The notes below the pieces were generated by a model. That model worked only from the letters and a program-made list of their open reading frames with translations. It did not search any database and was not told the DNA's origin. Shown here piece by piece: positions 46,722 to 59,132 of a DNA stretch of 64,000 bases. The stretch's first letter is position 1. Every line of letters starts with the position of its first letter. A program made the position numbers and the translations under genes. The stretch is from Saksenaea vasiformis B4078 (lineage: Eukaryota > Mucoromycota > Mucoromycetes > Mucorales > Saksenaeaceae), in assembly GCA_000697055.1 (NCBI GenBank), contig JNDT01001273.1:1-64000 (forward strand), written 5' to 3'.

Positions 46722-47439
46722 TGTACACATATAATGCAACACCAACCATTTTTCACTCAACACTCTCGTACACAAATCTTTTGTTTTTGACATTGAAACT
46801 TTCTTTTATTTTTTTTTTCTTTTTTCTTGAAATAAGGAAGAAAAAAGAAAAAGAAAAAAATGAAAGAGAGAGAGAACACTCCGCTGTTGTTGTTTTTCCT
46901 TTTTGCTTTTCTTTTCCTGTTGTGTTTTGATAGTTTTCCTTTTCTTTCCCTTTTTTCCTTTTGTTTCTTTTAATTTCCTTTTTTTTTTTTTTTAATACGA
47001 CGTTACAACTTAACCCTTTCTCAAAATATCATCTATACAAATCTCAATATGTTATACAAAATGTAGTGTATTGTCATAGGGAAGTTATCTGTTTCCTCGT
47101 GGCAACGGCGGTCATGCGAAGGACAAATATGGTAACCATTCAGAACGATCTTGATTGTGTTCCCATGCGGGATGTGGAACCAATATGAACACACGTCCCA
47201 CCCCCCGGAAACCAATTTTCACGCACAGACGAGCAATACACGAATTTATTTTTCCTTTTTTTTCTTGTTACTCTCTGCTTTAATTAATCAAAATACGCTG
47301 ACAAAAAAAATTGAAACGATCCAATCCAAGGAAATAAGGGTAGCGGGGAAGCAAGAAAAACCAAAAAAGTCCATTATAAAAATATACATCTAAACATTGG
47401 TATCACCGACGTTAAAAAAAGGGACAGATCCGCAACTGA
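46722..47439. other. Convergent 3' UTR region
   Basis: Low-complexity T-rich and A-rich tracts between the stops of the WOPR gene (+) and the MBOAT gene (-). No gene is seen. Confidence 0.55.
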
Positions 47440-48803
47440 TTACAGTAAACTACCGCAGAAATCACGGGCATGGGGCACCTGGCGTAATGTTTCCAACACA
47501 AATGGCCTCAGTGTCTGGAATGGGTTGTCAAAATGTACCCCCCAATGCATGAACCCCCGTAGAAATTGAGGAAAGAAGTAGTACCCAATAGCCGCTACCC
47601 ATAAACGCTGCACTACTTGCGTTACAAACACGCCATTGAGATACGATGGCGGGAATGTCAACCGACTGGCTCTAGAAATTATCTTCTCTAGTAGGACACA
47701 TACACCATGCATCGTAAAAAAGAATACTTGCTGACCAAGGAAAAACCGACGATACACCGTCCATCCAAGATTACACACGATCATATACTCGTGCATCAAT
47801 CCGGACACTATAAACACCGCAAGCGAAGCCATCATCAAAGCCTGTGGTAATGGATTTCTAGTTTTTTTCGCAAGCCAGCGTTGACCAAGCAACCGAACAG
47901 GGCGAAACGGTAAGGCTAACCAAGTGGATCGTAAAAATTGGTGCCACCGGTGCGACCATACTTCATCAAGAGAGATAGCAGCAATAGGATCCGTCATACA
48001 TGGATGCCATTGTTCTATCATTCGAAATGAGAAGCAATGTTGCATGTGATCATCTTGTCTTACCTGACGCATACTCTCCTCCTTCGTAAACAATGACATA
48101 AAATAATTGCAAACCTGTCCCAATAGCATTAAATGCACTGTTAAGCACAAAAACAGCAAGGGCAAAGAAAACAAAGAGGAACATAGGTCGCTCTTTCTCT
48201 AGCTGCATGATATCATGCACTGTGAATGTAGCATAGTAAGCACCCAGGATATCAGTAATGGCCATGTGATAGATCATTGTCGGGAACAGATGGTAAAATT
48301 TCTTTTTTATGCATTGCGCATGAGTAAACCTTCACTAATTTTCTTAAAAAGTATTTACCTTGTCCTTTATAAACGTTTGAACTTTGCCAGTTTTTTTGTC
48401 GGGTTTTGGAAACGTTCGCATACAACTCCATAACTCAATATGGAGACTTTCCAGGGAAGCATAGACTGGACGCCCCTGCAGAAGTGGGCCTACCCAGTAA
48501 AGCTCGACGAAACGTAGGAATGAATTAAATGTCACCATGGCACCAATGAGGTCAAGCACTGAGAAAATGAATAAGATGGTACACTTTGTGTCCATGACAT
48601 TTACCTTTCTGTTGGCTTGTAAAACAAAAAGGAACGAGAATGTCGAGGCATAACAACAGAATGGATAAGTACTGCTTAATCCTCGTCGGTATAGATTGTC
48701 TAGAGACAAGTAATGCAAGTAATGTCGTAGGTGTTGCAAATGTCAAAGCATAGATTGCCGGGTGCAATGTAACACGATCGTCACCTCCTAACAGTAATTG
48801 CAT
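47440..48803 (-). CDS. MBOAT / wax-synthase-domain membrane O-acyltransferase
   Basis: Four exons: 48803-48605, 48558-48359, 48301-48064 and 48014-47440, 403 residues. Several hydrophobic segments are visible (IYALTFATPTTLLALLV, YLSILLLCLDILVPF, FLFVFFALAVFVLNSAF, ALMMASLAVFIVSGL, and two near the C-terminus), consistent with a polytopic ER-membrane protein. The central SLDEVWSHRWHQFLR motif is typical of fungal wax-synthase-like proteins, and the histidine in SG-L-M-H-E-Y is the MBOAT catalytic-type His. It likely transfers an acyl chain to an alcohol, sterol or other hydroxyl; the acceptor cannot be told from sequence. Homologues in fungal terpenoid pathways act as acetyltransferases, but no cluster is visible here. 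Confidence 0.85.
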
Positions 48804-50148
48804 CTTTAGAAAAGAAAAGAAAAAGCTCTGTAGAATAACTCCAACTCGCTAAAGCCACTTTTTTTATTTTCCACTTTTTTTACAAGAAATCAGATTACCT
48901 AACGACACCATATGGACAACCTCTTGACTCATTCTAAATACCTCCGTTTTGTTTATAGTACACTGCAAAGGAAACGAACCACATGTTGTTTTAAAGACTG
49001 TGCATACACTCTTTCCCAAAACAATGTAGCTCTCGGCCAACTGTGAAATCGTATGTTAACAAAATAGACAGATCTGTTTCTCCCGAATCGAATGTTGCCA
49101 CATCAACGAGTCAGAATTCTGAAACCCGGAACGTTTTGCCTCTTTACTGTCTACTGACTACTGAGGCGAGGAGGATCATGATTGAATATCATCATAAGAA
49201 CAAATCCTTTCTTATATTCGTACTCTTCATGTCTTTCAAAGCAAAGTATTTCTGGCTCGGAGAGTTTTAAAAGAAATACCTCGTACCAGGGCGGAAGTAC
49301 CATCATCGCTCCTTGTTTCATTGAGCGGAAAGATTTCGTTGTATCGTACTTGTGCGATAGTAGTAACGATATAAAGACAGATCACAGTAACAGTGAATAT
49401 CGTCTCACTTGTAATTAAGCATGCTGGCGGGCAAGACAACCGAAATGTTTTAAGCTTGTCACTCGCTGCCGCCATTGCTTGCTTGATCTTCTCTTTCATG
49501 GCAAATGTGCATCAAGTTCTCGGCGACATGTCCTCCAGTAACCTGGTCCTGAAATTTTTTTTGGCGAAGAGATATAAACGTGGTATTGTTGAGGTCTGAG
49601 CGGTATGCACTTGATGCAAACAATCGGCTTCGCCACGTTAAGAGCGCCATCAATGCGACTAAAGGAGTCGACTCGGTGGTTAGGGCATAGGAAGGATGCG
49701 CGACATTGATTTAGGAAAGACTGTATGAGATTGGTCATTACAACGCTGATATGCTCCGATTAATCCGCAATCGGTGAAGTCGATTGGCACTGAATCTTGT
49801 CTCTTGCCCTAAAATGCGGGAACTTCACATGATACAATCGAATGACCGCTTCTTCAGTACGACATTAACTACTTGGCTGAACCCTGCAATTTTATTACGT
49901 CGCCTTCTTTGAGCAACCACCATACGTCTTGAAAGAAACAGGGTCAAAAGGTAAATTGTACCATGACGACCTCCGAATTATTTATATTTCCTTGTAAACA
50001 AATTTCCCTTGTTCTTCCCAAAAATTGAACATTCACTAACGCGCTTAGATGTACCCATAGCGCGTGTGTACATCTGTGTGAATTCATCAACAGCTATTTC
50101 CCCAGTTTTTTAAGTGCTGCTGCTTTTCCCGCAAGGCCTGTGTAGCCA
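48804..50148. other. Intergenic with decayed coding-like fragments
   Basis: Minus-strand frames between 49236 and 49738 overlap in a way that suggests one decayed gene (pieces such as PGYWRTCRRELDAHLP and ASDKLKTFRLSCPPACL), but the family is unknown and stops and shifts interrupt it. Confidence 0.3.
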
Positions 50149-50155
50149 TATAAAA
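50149..50155 (+). promoter_or_regulatory. TATA box of SLM-like gene
   Basis: TATAAAA 82 bp before the ATG at 50231. It shows that the in-frame upstream non-ATG extension is leader, not coding. Confidence 0.55.
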
Positions 50156-50230
50156 AAAAAAGAAAGGTCCAGACAAATAGCACACACTGTGCATGTTCTT
50201 TTACTTACCTTCCTTTTATCTTTTTCCCTT

Positions 50231-52708
50231 ATGACAGTCGTCGCTCCACCGCCTCCACGACCTGATAAAAGCAAACTTCGCAATTCACCTGTACCTCAGG
50301 TCTCCACTGATTCTATTCCACCAACTTCATCCTCTCCAGAGCCTATCATGGATTCTCCTGTTCAAGTCGAAACCCCACAATTACCACTGGATAAAATTCG
50401 ACTCCGGAGTCGATTTACAGAGCATTTTGATCATCCTGTTCAGCCTGAACTAATCGAAGCGTTGGCAGACACCGATTTTCATGTGCCCACACGAAAACCC
50501 AAAAAGATCCGACCATTCGCTCTGCAGCACTCTAGTAGCACTTCTACTTTGGAAACCATCCGTGGTTTACCAAGTCCTACAACACCCACCAGCAGCAGAC
50601 GACCTTCGCTCGCCGCCGTGAGCAGCGTTAGCACACCACCTCTTCCCCGACAGCGGCAATTCAGTCTGGCCGAGTGGCCAAGATCATCAACAACCGCGGA
50701 AACACAACAGCCGCCCGTTGTCTCCCCTTCATCATCGTCTACACGCCAACGTCTCGGAAGTAATGCCTCGATCCTACCGAAATCTAGCCCATCCAAAGTG
50801 TCCATGTTCAGTTTGAACCGGGCTGAGGTCATCATCAACAGACTCGAAAGTTGGTTGCAGTTCCTGAAATCGGTCTCGAACTGGTTAGATGAAATGTCCA
50901 AGATCAGCTTGCAGAGTAGTCGTTGCTACTACCAGCGCAGTTTGCCTCAACTCAACGAGAACGGTCAGGAAACAACAAACGCCTCGGCCACCGTGCAAGC
51001 TGGCCTGCAAATGCTAACTATGCAGCTGGCAGCTGAACAGCAGGACTTTGGAAACACACTCCAGCATACTTACCTTCCGGGCTTGCTGAAACTCAGAAAA
51101 GAATGCAAAGAGCGTATCCGAGAACTCAAAGCAGATCCTGCATTGGTACTCGATGAATTACTAAGGAGAGCAGAAACTACTCGGAAAACAATGGCACACT
51201 TAAACAAGTGTTGTAAAAGCAACAGTGAGAGTCAGGATCCCTGGTTGGCGAATCTTTGTAAGTGTCAGGAACGGGACGATCATGCGAAACTGAAACATGT
51301 CGGTCATAGATGTTCTCCGACAACTCAAGCGCGAAGTGGATGAAGAAAACCGACTACGTTTGTTAATGGTACCTATTCAAAAAGAAGCGTTTGCCTTTGA
51401 GACACGGTTATTGGAAACGGTTAAACCAGCTGTTCAATTCTGCTACCAGCGTTTGGCCCCAGGCGCGTGGGATGGGTCGGCGGACGCGGAAACAGCACCC
51501 TTTAAACTGCTGTTGGATCAAGTTGTACCAGATCATGAATGGTCGCAGTTCGTGGAAAGTCAGAAGAAGGAGTTGGTCGACGAACAGAATCCAACCAAGG
51601 ATTACCTCAAGATCAACTATCCCAACAAGATGAATCCATATGTGATGACCTTGCACAAAGGCATATTGGAGCGCCAGTTGGGTGTACGCAAACAATTTGT
51701 CCCACGTTCATTCGCTCTGACTCAAAGTAAATTGTTCTCGGTTTCGATGTCTCAATCGATTAACACGCTATATTTATAGGTGGCTTCTTACATCAGTTTA
51801 GGCTGGATGATAAAGTTTCTCCAGAGCGTTCTATTTACATTCCAAATACAACGATTATTCCCTCCATCGACATCAGTCATCTTGCAAGCCATCACCCAGA
51901 CGATAAGACCCCTTACACCTTTGAAATTCGACGTCCTGCAACTGCTGTCCTGAAGCGCGACAAGGCATACCTGTTCCGCGCACAATCGCGCGAAGAATTA
52001 CTTACATGGTGTCGTCTGCTAGTGGAAGTGGCTAGTCGTCCGGCAACGCAACTCACACAAGTACCTGCACCATCAGGACCATATTCATCCAGCATAGAAG
52101 ATGACATGCCCACTACCTCTTCTTCTGTGGCTCATAGCAGCGACGGTACAGTTGAATTGATCTCGCCCGCCACCAACGTAGAGATATCCTCACAGGTAGT
52201 GGAAGCAAGAAGAGAAGAGAACAAGCAGGAGCATAATGTGGGACAAACCAAGATGAATGAAACTGTGGCGGTGGAGGACGAAGGAATCGTGAGGGTTTTG
52301 GATCCTGCTGCGTATGATTACGATATCGATGATGTTGACGACGTTGATGATGATACGACCAGTTCGACAAGTGTTACGACAGCGAAGTTTGTGGATGAGC
52401 CAGAGCCATTGGAGGAACGGCGGGAATCGTTAGGTAGCAATACAGGTTGTGATGACGCTGAATCCTCTGTGTACTTTTCTTCCACATCTTCACCATCGGG
52501 TTCTCGTCGATCATCCTCCTCAGACGCTCTTGTCGTAGATAGGATTGCATTACCTGGCTTAGAATCCTGTTCACCGAATCAAGAGCCTTCTCCCCATCCG
52601 CGCGCTGCTCCTACGATTGTATATTCTCCACAGCGTCGACCGACGTATGAAGCCGAATTAAATCTGGAAGCCACCGCAATAACCGACGACGATATACGTC
52701 CCTACTAA
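50231..52708 (+). CDS. PH-domain protein with coiled-coil BAR-like region (SLM1/SLM2-like)
   Basis: Three exons: 50231-51257, 51310-51726 and 51780-52708, 790 residues. The first ~190 residues are Pro/Ser-rich and disordered. A helical region (EVIINRLESWLQFLKSVSNW to LEQL-like helices, including QQDFGNTLQHTYLPGLLKLR and YVLRQLKREVDEENRLRLLM) resembles the BAR/F-BAR-like part of fungal SLM proteins. A PH domain follows: GILERQLGVRKQFVPRSFAL, GGFLHQFRLDDKVSPERSIY, then IYIPNTTIIP, and ending AYLFRAQSREELLTWCRLL with the conserved Trp. The tail is acidic and Ser-rich. Slm proteins bind PI(4,5)P2 at the plasma membrane (eisosomes) and act in TORC2 signalling. The start is set by the TATA box and the first ATG. 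Confidence 0.82.
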
Positions 52709-55700
52709 ATTAGCATATTTTAATGACGATTCTTATTTTCATAACATTCTATTAACATTTATTCATTTCCAAGGCATGTCTATATAAGCTGGATCTTTTT
52801 GTACTGCTGATTGGATTGTGAGTTACGTCAGTATTATTTGTTGAAGAACTTCTTCCGCTAAATAAATCTTGCGTCAACGAAAGAAGCAAATCTACGCTCG
52901 TAAATCCTACATGAACTTTGACTCTCGATGGATTGCAATTTATCTGATTCATGTCTAGAATATTTACTTTACTCAACATCCTGAAGGATAACACCATGCG
53001 AAGACGGAAGTAGCTCCACGGGATCAAGCACAGAATCGTTTCTTAGAAGACGTATTGTGAACGTCGTGGAATATCTGGTAAGGGGTTGCACGCTCGAGTA
53101 GCTTTGACAAAGAGGACATACAGGCTAAACGGCACACACGAACTAGCCCTATGTATGTACTATTTTCCAACATGACCTTTCACTGATGTGAATGGACAAA
53201 TAGGGATCTTGTACATTTATACCATAGAAGTATCAGCTTTAGTATTAAGACAGATACTGTAATTAGCTACATGAATCACTTCATCAATAAGCATCTGCTG
53301 CAGCAATGTAGCGTCCTCATGTGTCCAATACATGGAAAGTTTAATAACGGCACACAACTACAAACTAATAGAGTTACATAGTATCTCGATAGCTACAGAA
53401 CTACAGGGTGCTTTGACGATCGTAGAAGAAAATTTCATACTGATAAGCGCTTGAGGCTATGCACGGATTACGAGTGTTTCTTGGAAGGTTGTTCAAACAA
53501 GAAGAGACAACCGTGTCACCTTCCAGAACCTTAATGGGTATAGCTTGAGCTACTTGGTCAATGAGCGCGCTTTTAGCGCGATGTTCGTTTACTATTTGGA
53601 GTTTTACCATTTATCACCCTTCTTTCTATCCAAGGTAGGTCTGGCGGTTGCCGTTTGGCTATGATTCAGCAGGACAACTGGAAAGACGAAAAAAAAAAAA
53701 TACCCCTTGCATCGTTTTCATAGTTCTTTCGGGAGCATTTCCATGGAACACAAGAGTAAATTTAATGCGCTCGAGCTTACAAGTATGCAACTTGTGCTAG
53801 AGCAAGTCGATTTTCATTGGACATACCAAATATACCTTACGTAGCTCTTTGTTCAACATAGGAAGCGTCTTCCGGTGTACCTTACTAATGACACTGTCCC
53901 AACCACGGTAGAAATTGTCTTATTTTAGTCATGCTTTTGAAAACTTTGGCAAGAAGACTTACTACTTAACACAGATTTTAGCACCATACAGGGGCCATGT
54001 CATTATGTTCTTAAAATTCACTAGTGTTTGTTGAGCAACAGCTGCAATCCGGACAGGGCGGTCCTTTCTCGTGATCTTCCAGAGACCACGCCATAGAGAA
54101 AGGCAACTATCCTTACTTCATTTGCTATCGTCAAGACCTATACTATCTCCTTGCTGCATGAAGATAATTCTTACTCCGAAGGAGTCACGAGCCGATCCTG
54201 GCTATTACAAGATCGATGCCCACAAGAACAACTAAAATTCAGGATTATTCCACCGTCAAAAGGGACGCAATGCCAGAAAGAAAATGAGATCTCAATAAGG
54301 TTGTCATTGTATTAGGAGATGTCAAAAGTTGTTAGTATTTCGGCGGTATTGAACAAAAGCATTATTATTATTCTGGGCAAGCTCTGCTCAGCCAAACGTT
54401 TATTGCTATCTCGTAAGCTATCTTATTAAAGGTCATGTGGTTTGAGGGCTGAAGCTTCTCCGAAAGTCACGACGTTAGCGAAATCCATCGGTCATGGCGC
54501 GCGAGATTAGTGCGTGTTAAAATTTTTACCGCGGCATGAATCCACAGCAATGACAGTAACTAAAAAGTCGTTCTAGTGGTGTTATGGGTGCAGTAAGTCT
54601 TTGGACACGTAATGGCATATCAATCAACCTAGCCCCCCTAACTATCACATGAGACCATTGCATTTCCTCTGAAAGTCGATTAGCGTAACAAAGAAAGACT
54701 CGGGATACAAATGTATGCTATAAGCATCAATGGCATGGATTTGGAAAAAATACGGGTTTTCTTGAACCGTAACTCTAGCTGGGTCTTATTATCTCAAACA
54801 TGTAAAGAGAAAAATATCCTCCTTAAAGTCAAATATTCAGTACCACAAGATGCCGATTGCTAATAAACTATTTTTGCGTAATGATCCGCCAACGACCAGA
54901 TAATATTCTCAGATGATCCGCATAGTTAGTTATGTATTATGCGTCCCTTTTTAGAGCTAAACATCGTTTAAGATACTTGATCATGCTGCCTGCTGTACAA
55001 CAAGGTCTGCAGAGTGTTGTCCTTTCCAATCCGGGTTTTGTTCGGGCTTTGCAACTTCAATACTGCGCGCGCTAGTAGCAGGTGCGTTGTTGACACCACC
55101 CTTAGGGTCTAGGTGATGCTATTGGGGGTTTAATACATATTCAGTTGTGTACCACGACTTTGCTCACCGCTACGGATATCCATGCAATTTAACAATCATC
55201 ATCCAGTTACCTGAAAATTTGATCGGCTAATACTTCCAGTTTGATGGGTAGTAATACAGAATGGATAACCTTTTAATAAGTAGCGAACTGCATCTTCTAC
55301 ACTTCCAGAAAAAAAGTATGTCTACACTTGAATAAACTCTGCAAAATGTAAAGACGTAGAATAAGAGAATCACTCACCCTTCCTCGCTTTTTTTGTAGAT
55401 GTATTTTACTTTACCACGATATGGGTCTCAGGTACGACGCTACGAAGCAAAGTTGGTGGAGATATGGTATAAGATACAGAATAGACGGCGTTTATTTAGG
55501 TGTAGACAGACTTTCTTTCTGGAAGTGTATGTAAATCCTCATCTTACATTGCATTGCGTTGAGGCTTCGTTCATCCATGACCTGTTTTCCACGTTTCATA
55601 CCGACCGCGAAAATTTCACGGTGACCTCACGTATGCCAGGAAATCCAACCTTGCACGATTAATCCGATATAAGAAACCTCGCTTTAGTACTTTCCAGCTG

Positions 55701-56328
55701 GTCTCAATAAGCATCGTATTATTTTTCCAGATGACCTGCGATTGGAGATAGAACTATGAGCGCGTTGGTTCCATTTTTCATGTTGTATCCATGATTGGTA
55801 CAGGTAAATTCATGCATCAAAAAACTGTTGTTGCTGGCGGTCATTACAGACCCCGTCGCTGTATCTCACTGGGTTCATATACGACGCGTGCGACCACTAT
55901 TGGCTTGTAGAGCAGTAGTAGTTGAGATTACTGTACACTCTTTGTACAAACAGTATTGTTAAATTCCGTGAAACGTAGCAACATCCGTGCAGAAGTGATA
56001 CTGTTCTCAGCCAATCACTTTACCACTTACGTCAAGATAAGCAATTGCAACAGTCATCTTCTCATCTCTGCATATAAAATGATATCGAGACCGTCTCTCA
56101 ATACACTCTTTGGTCCTTTAATATGTTCTTTTTGTAACGCTCTATTCGATCTTAGCCTTTTTATATCCTACAGTTGTCGGATAACCTGCGCAACCAAACT
56201 GCAAGCTTCAAGCACGCAGGGCAGGCCACACCATTGGACTGCAAGCAAGCCCATGAGAAAAGTGAAAGATTAATGTCAGATACGACATTGAAGAAACAGT
56301 CTCTTTAGACTTCTTTTACGCGCTTTTT
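52709..56328. other. Long gene-poor stretch
   Basis: About 3.6 kb with only short unsupported frames (e.g. 55399-55662 plus strand) and no recognised RNA gene or element end. Confidence 0.4.
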
Positions 56329-56451
56329 CTTAGGAGCCATACCAAATTCCCGGCCCCGAGATCAATAAGGTTTAGGGTAGTTTCGGTGGGTGTGCGGTTG
56401 TGCAAGATGTGGCTCCAAAAAGTGCGGGTCGGATTAGGCGTGGCTCCTAAG
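56329..56451. repeat. Small inverted-repeat element (MITE-like candidate)
   Basis: An 11-bp perfect terminal inverted repeat, CTTAGGAGCCA at 56329-56339 and TGGCTCCTAAG at 56441-56451, bounds a 123-bp GC-richer segment. A further GGCTCC copy lies inside. No clear target-site duplication is seen. Confidence 0.4.
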
Positions 56452-56547
56452 AGATCTGTTCAAGAAACTAAAGGTATTCGCGATTCAAGTAATCAAGAAC
56501 CAAATCACTCTATCAGAGTTGTGTAGGAACGATGAAAAAAGTTGGAG

Positions 56548-56716
56548 TTTTATTGAGAAGCGAACCGCCACACTCCCTTCTTCGTGGCACGACCGCCTGC
56601 TCCTTGTTCAATACCTCGAACTAGTGGCAACCCTATCCGTATATTTAAAAAAAATCCACCCGCTTCATTCCTAACTTCGATTCTTTTTACGTATAGAATG
56701 ATCTTTGCGAAACCCA
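56548..56716 (+). repeat. Dispersed direct repeat, copy A (~169 bp)
   Basis: Closely matches 58931-59102 in the same orientation (shared words include GGCACGACCG, CCACCCGCTTCATT and CTTCGATTCTTTTTACGTAT), with scattered substitutions. Probably part of a transposable element. Confidence 0.8.
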
Positions 56717-57975
56717 GTATCTGTTGAAGCAACTGATGAGTCCTTTTCTACATTGCTACGTTTCTGCATGTTCCGCCATAACTATCATGAAGTGACCCGA
56801 TATAGTGCACCTACAAGTACCACAGCATAGGCGGCTTTCGATCCCTATAGGTCTGGAAAAGTGCTGAAGTAAATACCAATCCCCATTGCAAATAATATTC
56901 CATGTTCTATCACGATGACGTTGCCGTAATGTACTGTTAGCAACATATGTTTGTTCCATTAATGCATGCACGAAAAGAAGGAGGATTATGTATTCCCTAT
57001 TGCTATTTATCAAATGCTTAGAACAGCTATTTCATATACAAACATGTTGGAAAAGTTGTGTTCCAGACACATAGCCAACCAGCCACAATCTTTGTCAGTA
57101 TAGGATGTCGTTCTTTCAGTTCTCTTCTGAAAAGTCCGCTTGTGTTCATCTTTGTGCTTCACACTGTCTAAATCCACGTAGCACTCTGTTCCGTGTCTTG
57201 CAGCTGCACATGAATAAGATCGGTGCTGCAGGTCCAATGAAGGCACTGTTGCCACCCATGGCGTTCCGAACTGTCACAAAAGACCCGCCATCTTGGAGCG
57301 GAGTACGCTAGTCGATCGTTTGCTGGGAAGAAAAATATTACACTGCAGACACCTCTCCCCAACCGCTTTTTTTTTCATTTGAATTGAGTAAATTGTGAAG
57401 ACATTGACCTATTACGTAATTAATAAGTACTGGTTGAACGTTCCGCAGTTTAGTTACCGGGTAGTCGCATAACGGTTCTTTTGCTTTCGTTTCTTGTGGC
57501 ATTGACCTCGTGGTCCATGCATGCGTCGCTCTTTTCTTTCCTTCTTCTTTTTTTTTTTGGTTTTACTCCGTCTGTCATTAGAAATCAGTCGGAAAGAATT
57601 TTTTTTACAGACTCCGAGGTACAGTGACCTCCCAATTGAGAACCGTGCTGTGGAAAAAGGGAAAGTGATAGAATATAGCATGCTACGTACATTGAGTTCC
57701 TGAAGCTAGGCACATATATCTATGTAGCATTTACATCGCAGAAGTGACATATACATTGAATAAAAAAGGAGAAGGCGTTCATTAAAAAGAAAGCGCATTT
57801 TGCACCTGCTCTTGAAGGTAGCCTTCGTCTTTGGAGAGCTAAGATCTCTCAGCAGCAAGGCTTCTTTAAGTATGAAAGAATGAACCAGTATGTATACGAT
57901 ATGTTTATCTTTGCCTTCCATTCATCGTGGCAATTGGAGGTAAGTTTACATGCTAAATAAACAAATTCACCTTAC
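56717..57975. other. Gene-poor stretch upstream of MULE remnant
   Basis: No supported gene. A 5' part of the decayed MULE element may lie here but no terminal inverted repeat was recognised. Confidence 0.35.
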
Positions 57976-58886
57976 ATGCATGCGTATTATGCATCGATGC
58001 TTTTCAAAACATGCGACATAATCTCTTTAGATTCAACGCATAATACTTGCAATGATGGAACGCAAAAGCGTTATCTACTGTACACGTTGGTCACGTTGTG
58101 CAGAGACACGGGAAAAGTACCAAACAGCGATTCGCAATACCCTATGCAAACATGGCTAAGCTGGTTGAGGTCACATGGTAAAACTGATAAAAAGGTCATA
58201 TGGAAGTACACTCCCACAGACGAACATGATCGACAACTCGTCACAGTTGCCGCATCGGCATCTGCTTTTGGCACGTTACGTGTGCATGGAGACTCAAATA
58301 TCAAGACGACGTCCTGCGATAATACTATGGAATAAATACGACGTGACCGAGCTACAACGTTTGAGATGATGCAACAGATGATGTACGCTGACACAGAAGC
58401 CAAATTTGATTACCGGTATGAACAATCCATTTCGTGGCGCGAGGCTAATAATTATTCAGAATTGTATGCATATTTCTCCAGCAATTACCTGGCCTGGCAT
58501 CAGGTATCCGTTACACTGTAGTTTGTATCTACAACTAATAACTCTTTGATTGCAACAGTGCCGAAACTATCATATCAATACAAATAACTACATTGAAAGT
58601 TGGCACCGCACTTTAAAGCAAGTATCCAATCCGAAACCTCAGAAGCCAGCGAGTAGATGGGATGATACATATCCTGTGGGATACGGTAGTCCCTGACGTG
58701 ATGCAAGACTATATCAGAATCACTGCAGGTCTCCAAGTACGTCAACGAAACAAAGCAGAGAGGCAGCGTTGGCATGAAGCATATAGTCTTTCGGGCATTT
58801 TAACATGCTGTTGGAAATATGACTATTTGCAATCTGTTATCCTTACAGAAGAAGAAGCGTCGTCGATGATACTTGAACAACGCTAA
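57976..58886 (+). pseudogene. MULE (Mutator-like) transposase, decayed
   Basis: Three pieces in order and on one strand match MULE transposases: CDIISLDSTHNTC followed by YLLYTLVTLCRDTGK (first catalytic Asp codon at 58030), QYPMQTWLSWLRSHGK, and NTNNYIESWHRTLKQ near the C-terminal side, then ILWDTVVPDVMQDYIR and QRNKAERQRWHEA. Between them the frame changes and stops occur. Sequence is missing after the GK..VP segment, and a frameshift lies just after 58650. One genuine-looking intron (about 58504-58559, CTAATAAC branch) is present. The gene was a DNA transposase but cannot be intact. Confidence 0.7.
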
Positions 58887-58930
58887 GATGGTATCATTGT
58901 ATTATCATTTCCGCATGATCATGATGGTTG

Positions 58931-59102
58931 TTTTATCGAGAAGCGAACGGCCACGCTCCCTTCTTCCTGGCACGACCGTCTTCTACTTGTCCAACACCTC
59001 GAACTTGTGGCGACCCTATTCGTATGTTTAAAAAAAATTCCACCCGCTTCATTTTCTAACTTCGATTCTTTTTACGTATAGGGTGATCTTTGCGAAACCT
59101 AG
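58931..59102 (+). repeat. Dispersed direct repeat, copy B (~172 bp)
   Basis: Second copy of the repeat at 56548-56716. It fills the gap between the 3' ends of the MULE and Tc1/mariner remnants, which point towards each other. Confidence 0.8.
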
Positions 59103-59132
59103 AATATATTAAAACAACCCATGAAAGAAAAT

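Noticed and set aside
50114..50230. N-terminal hydrophobic extension of the SLM-like protein, looking like a signal peptide
   Set aside because: It has no ATG at its start and contains the TATA box, so it is promoter and leader sequence.
56380..56400. Telomere-like TTTAGGG word
   Set aside because: Occurs once only; not a telomeric array.
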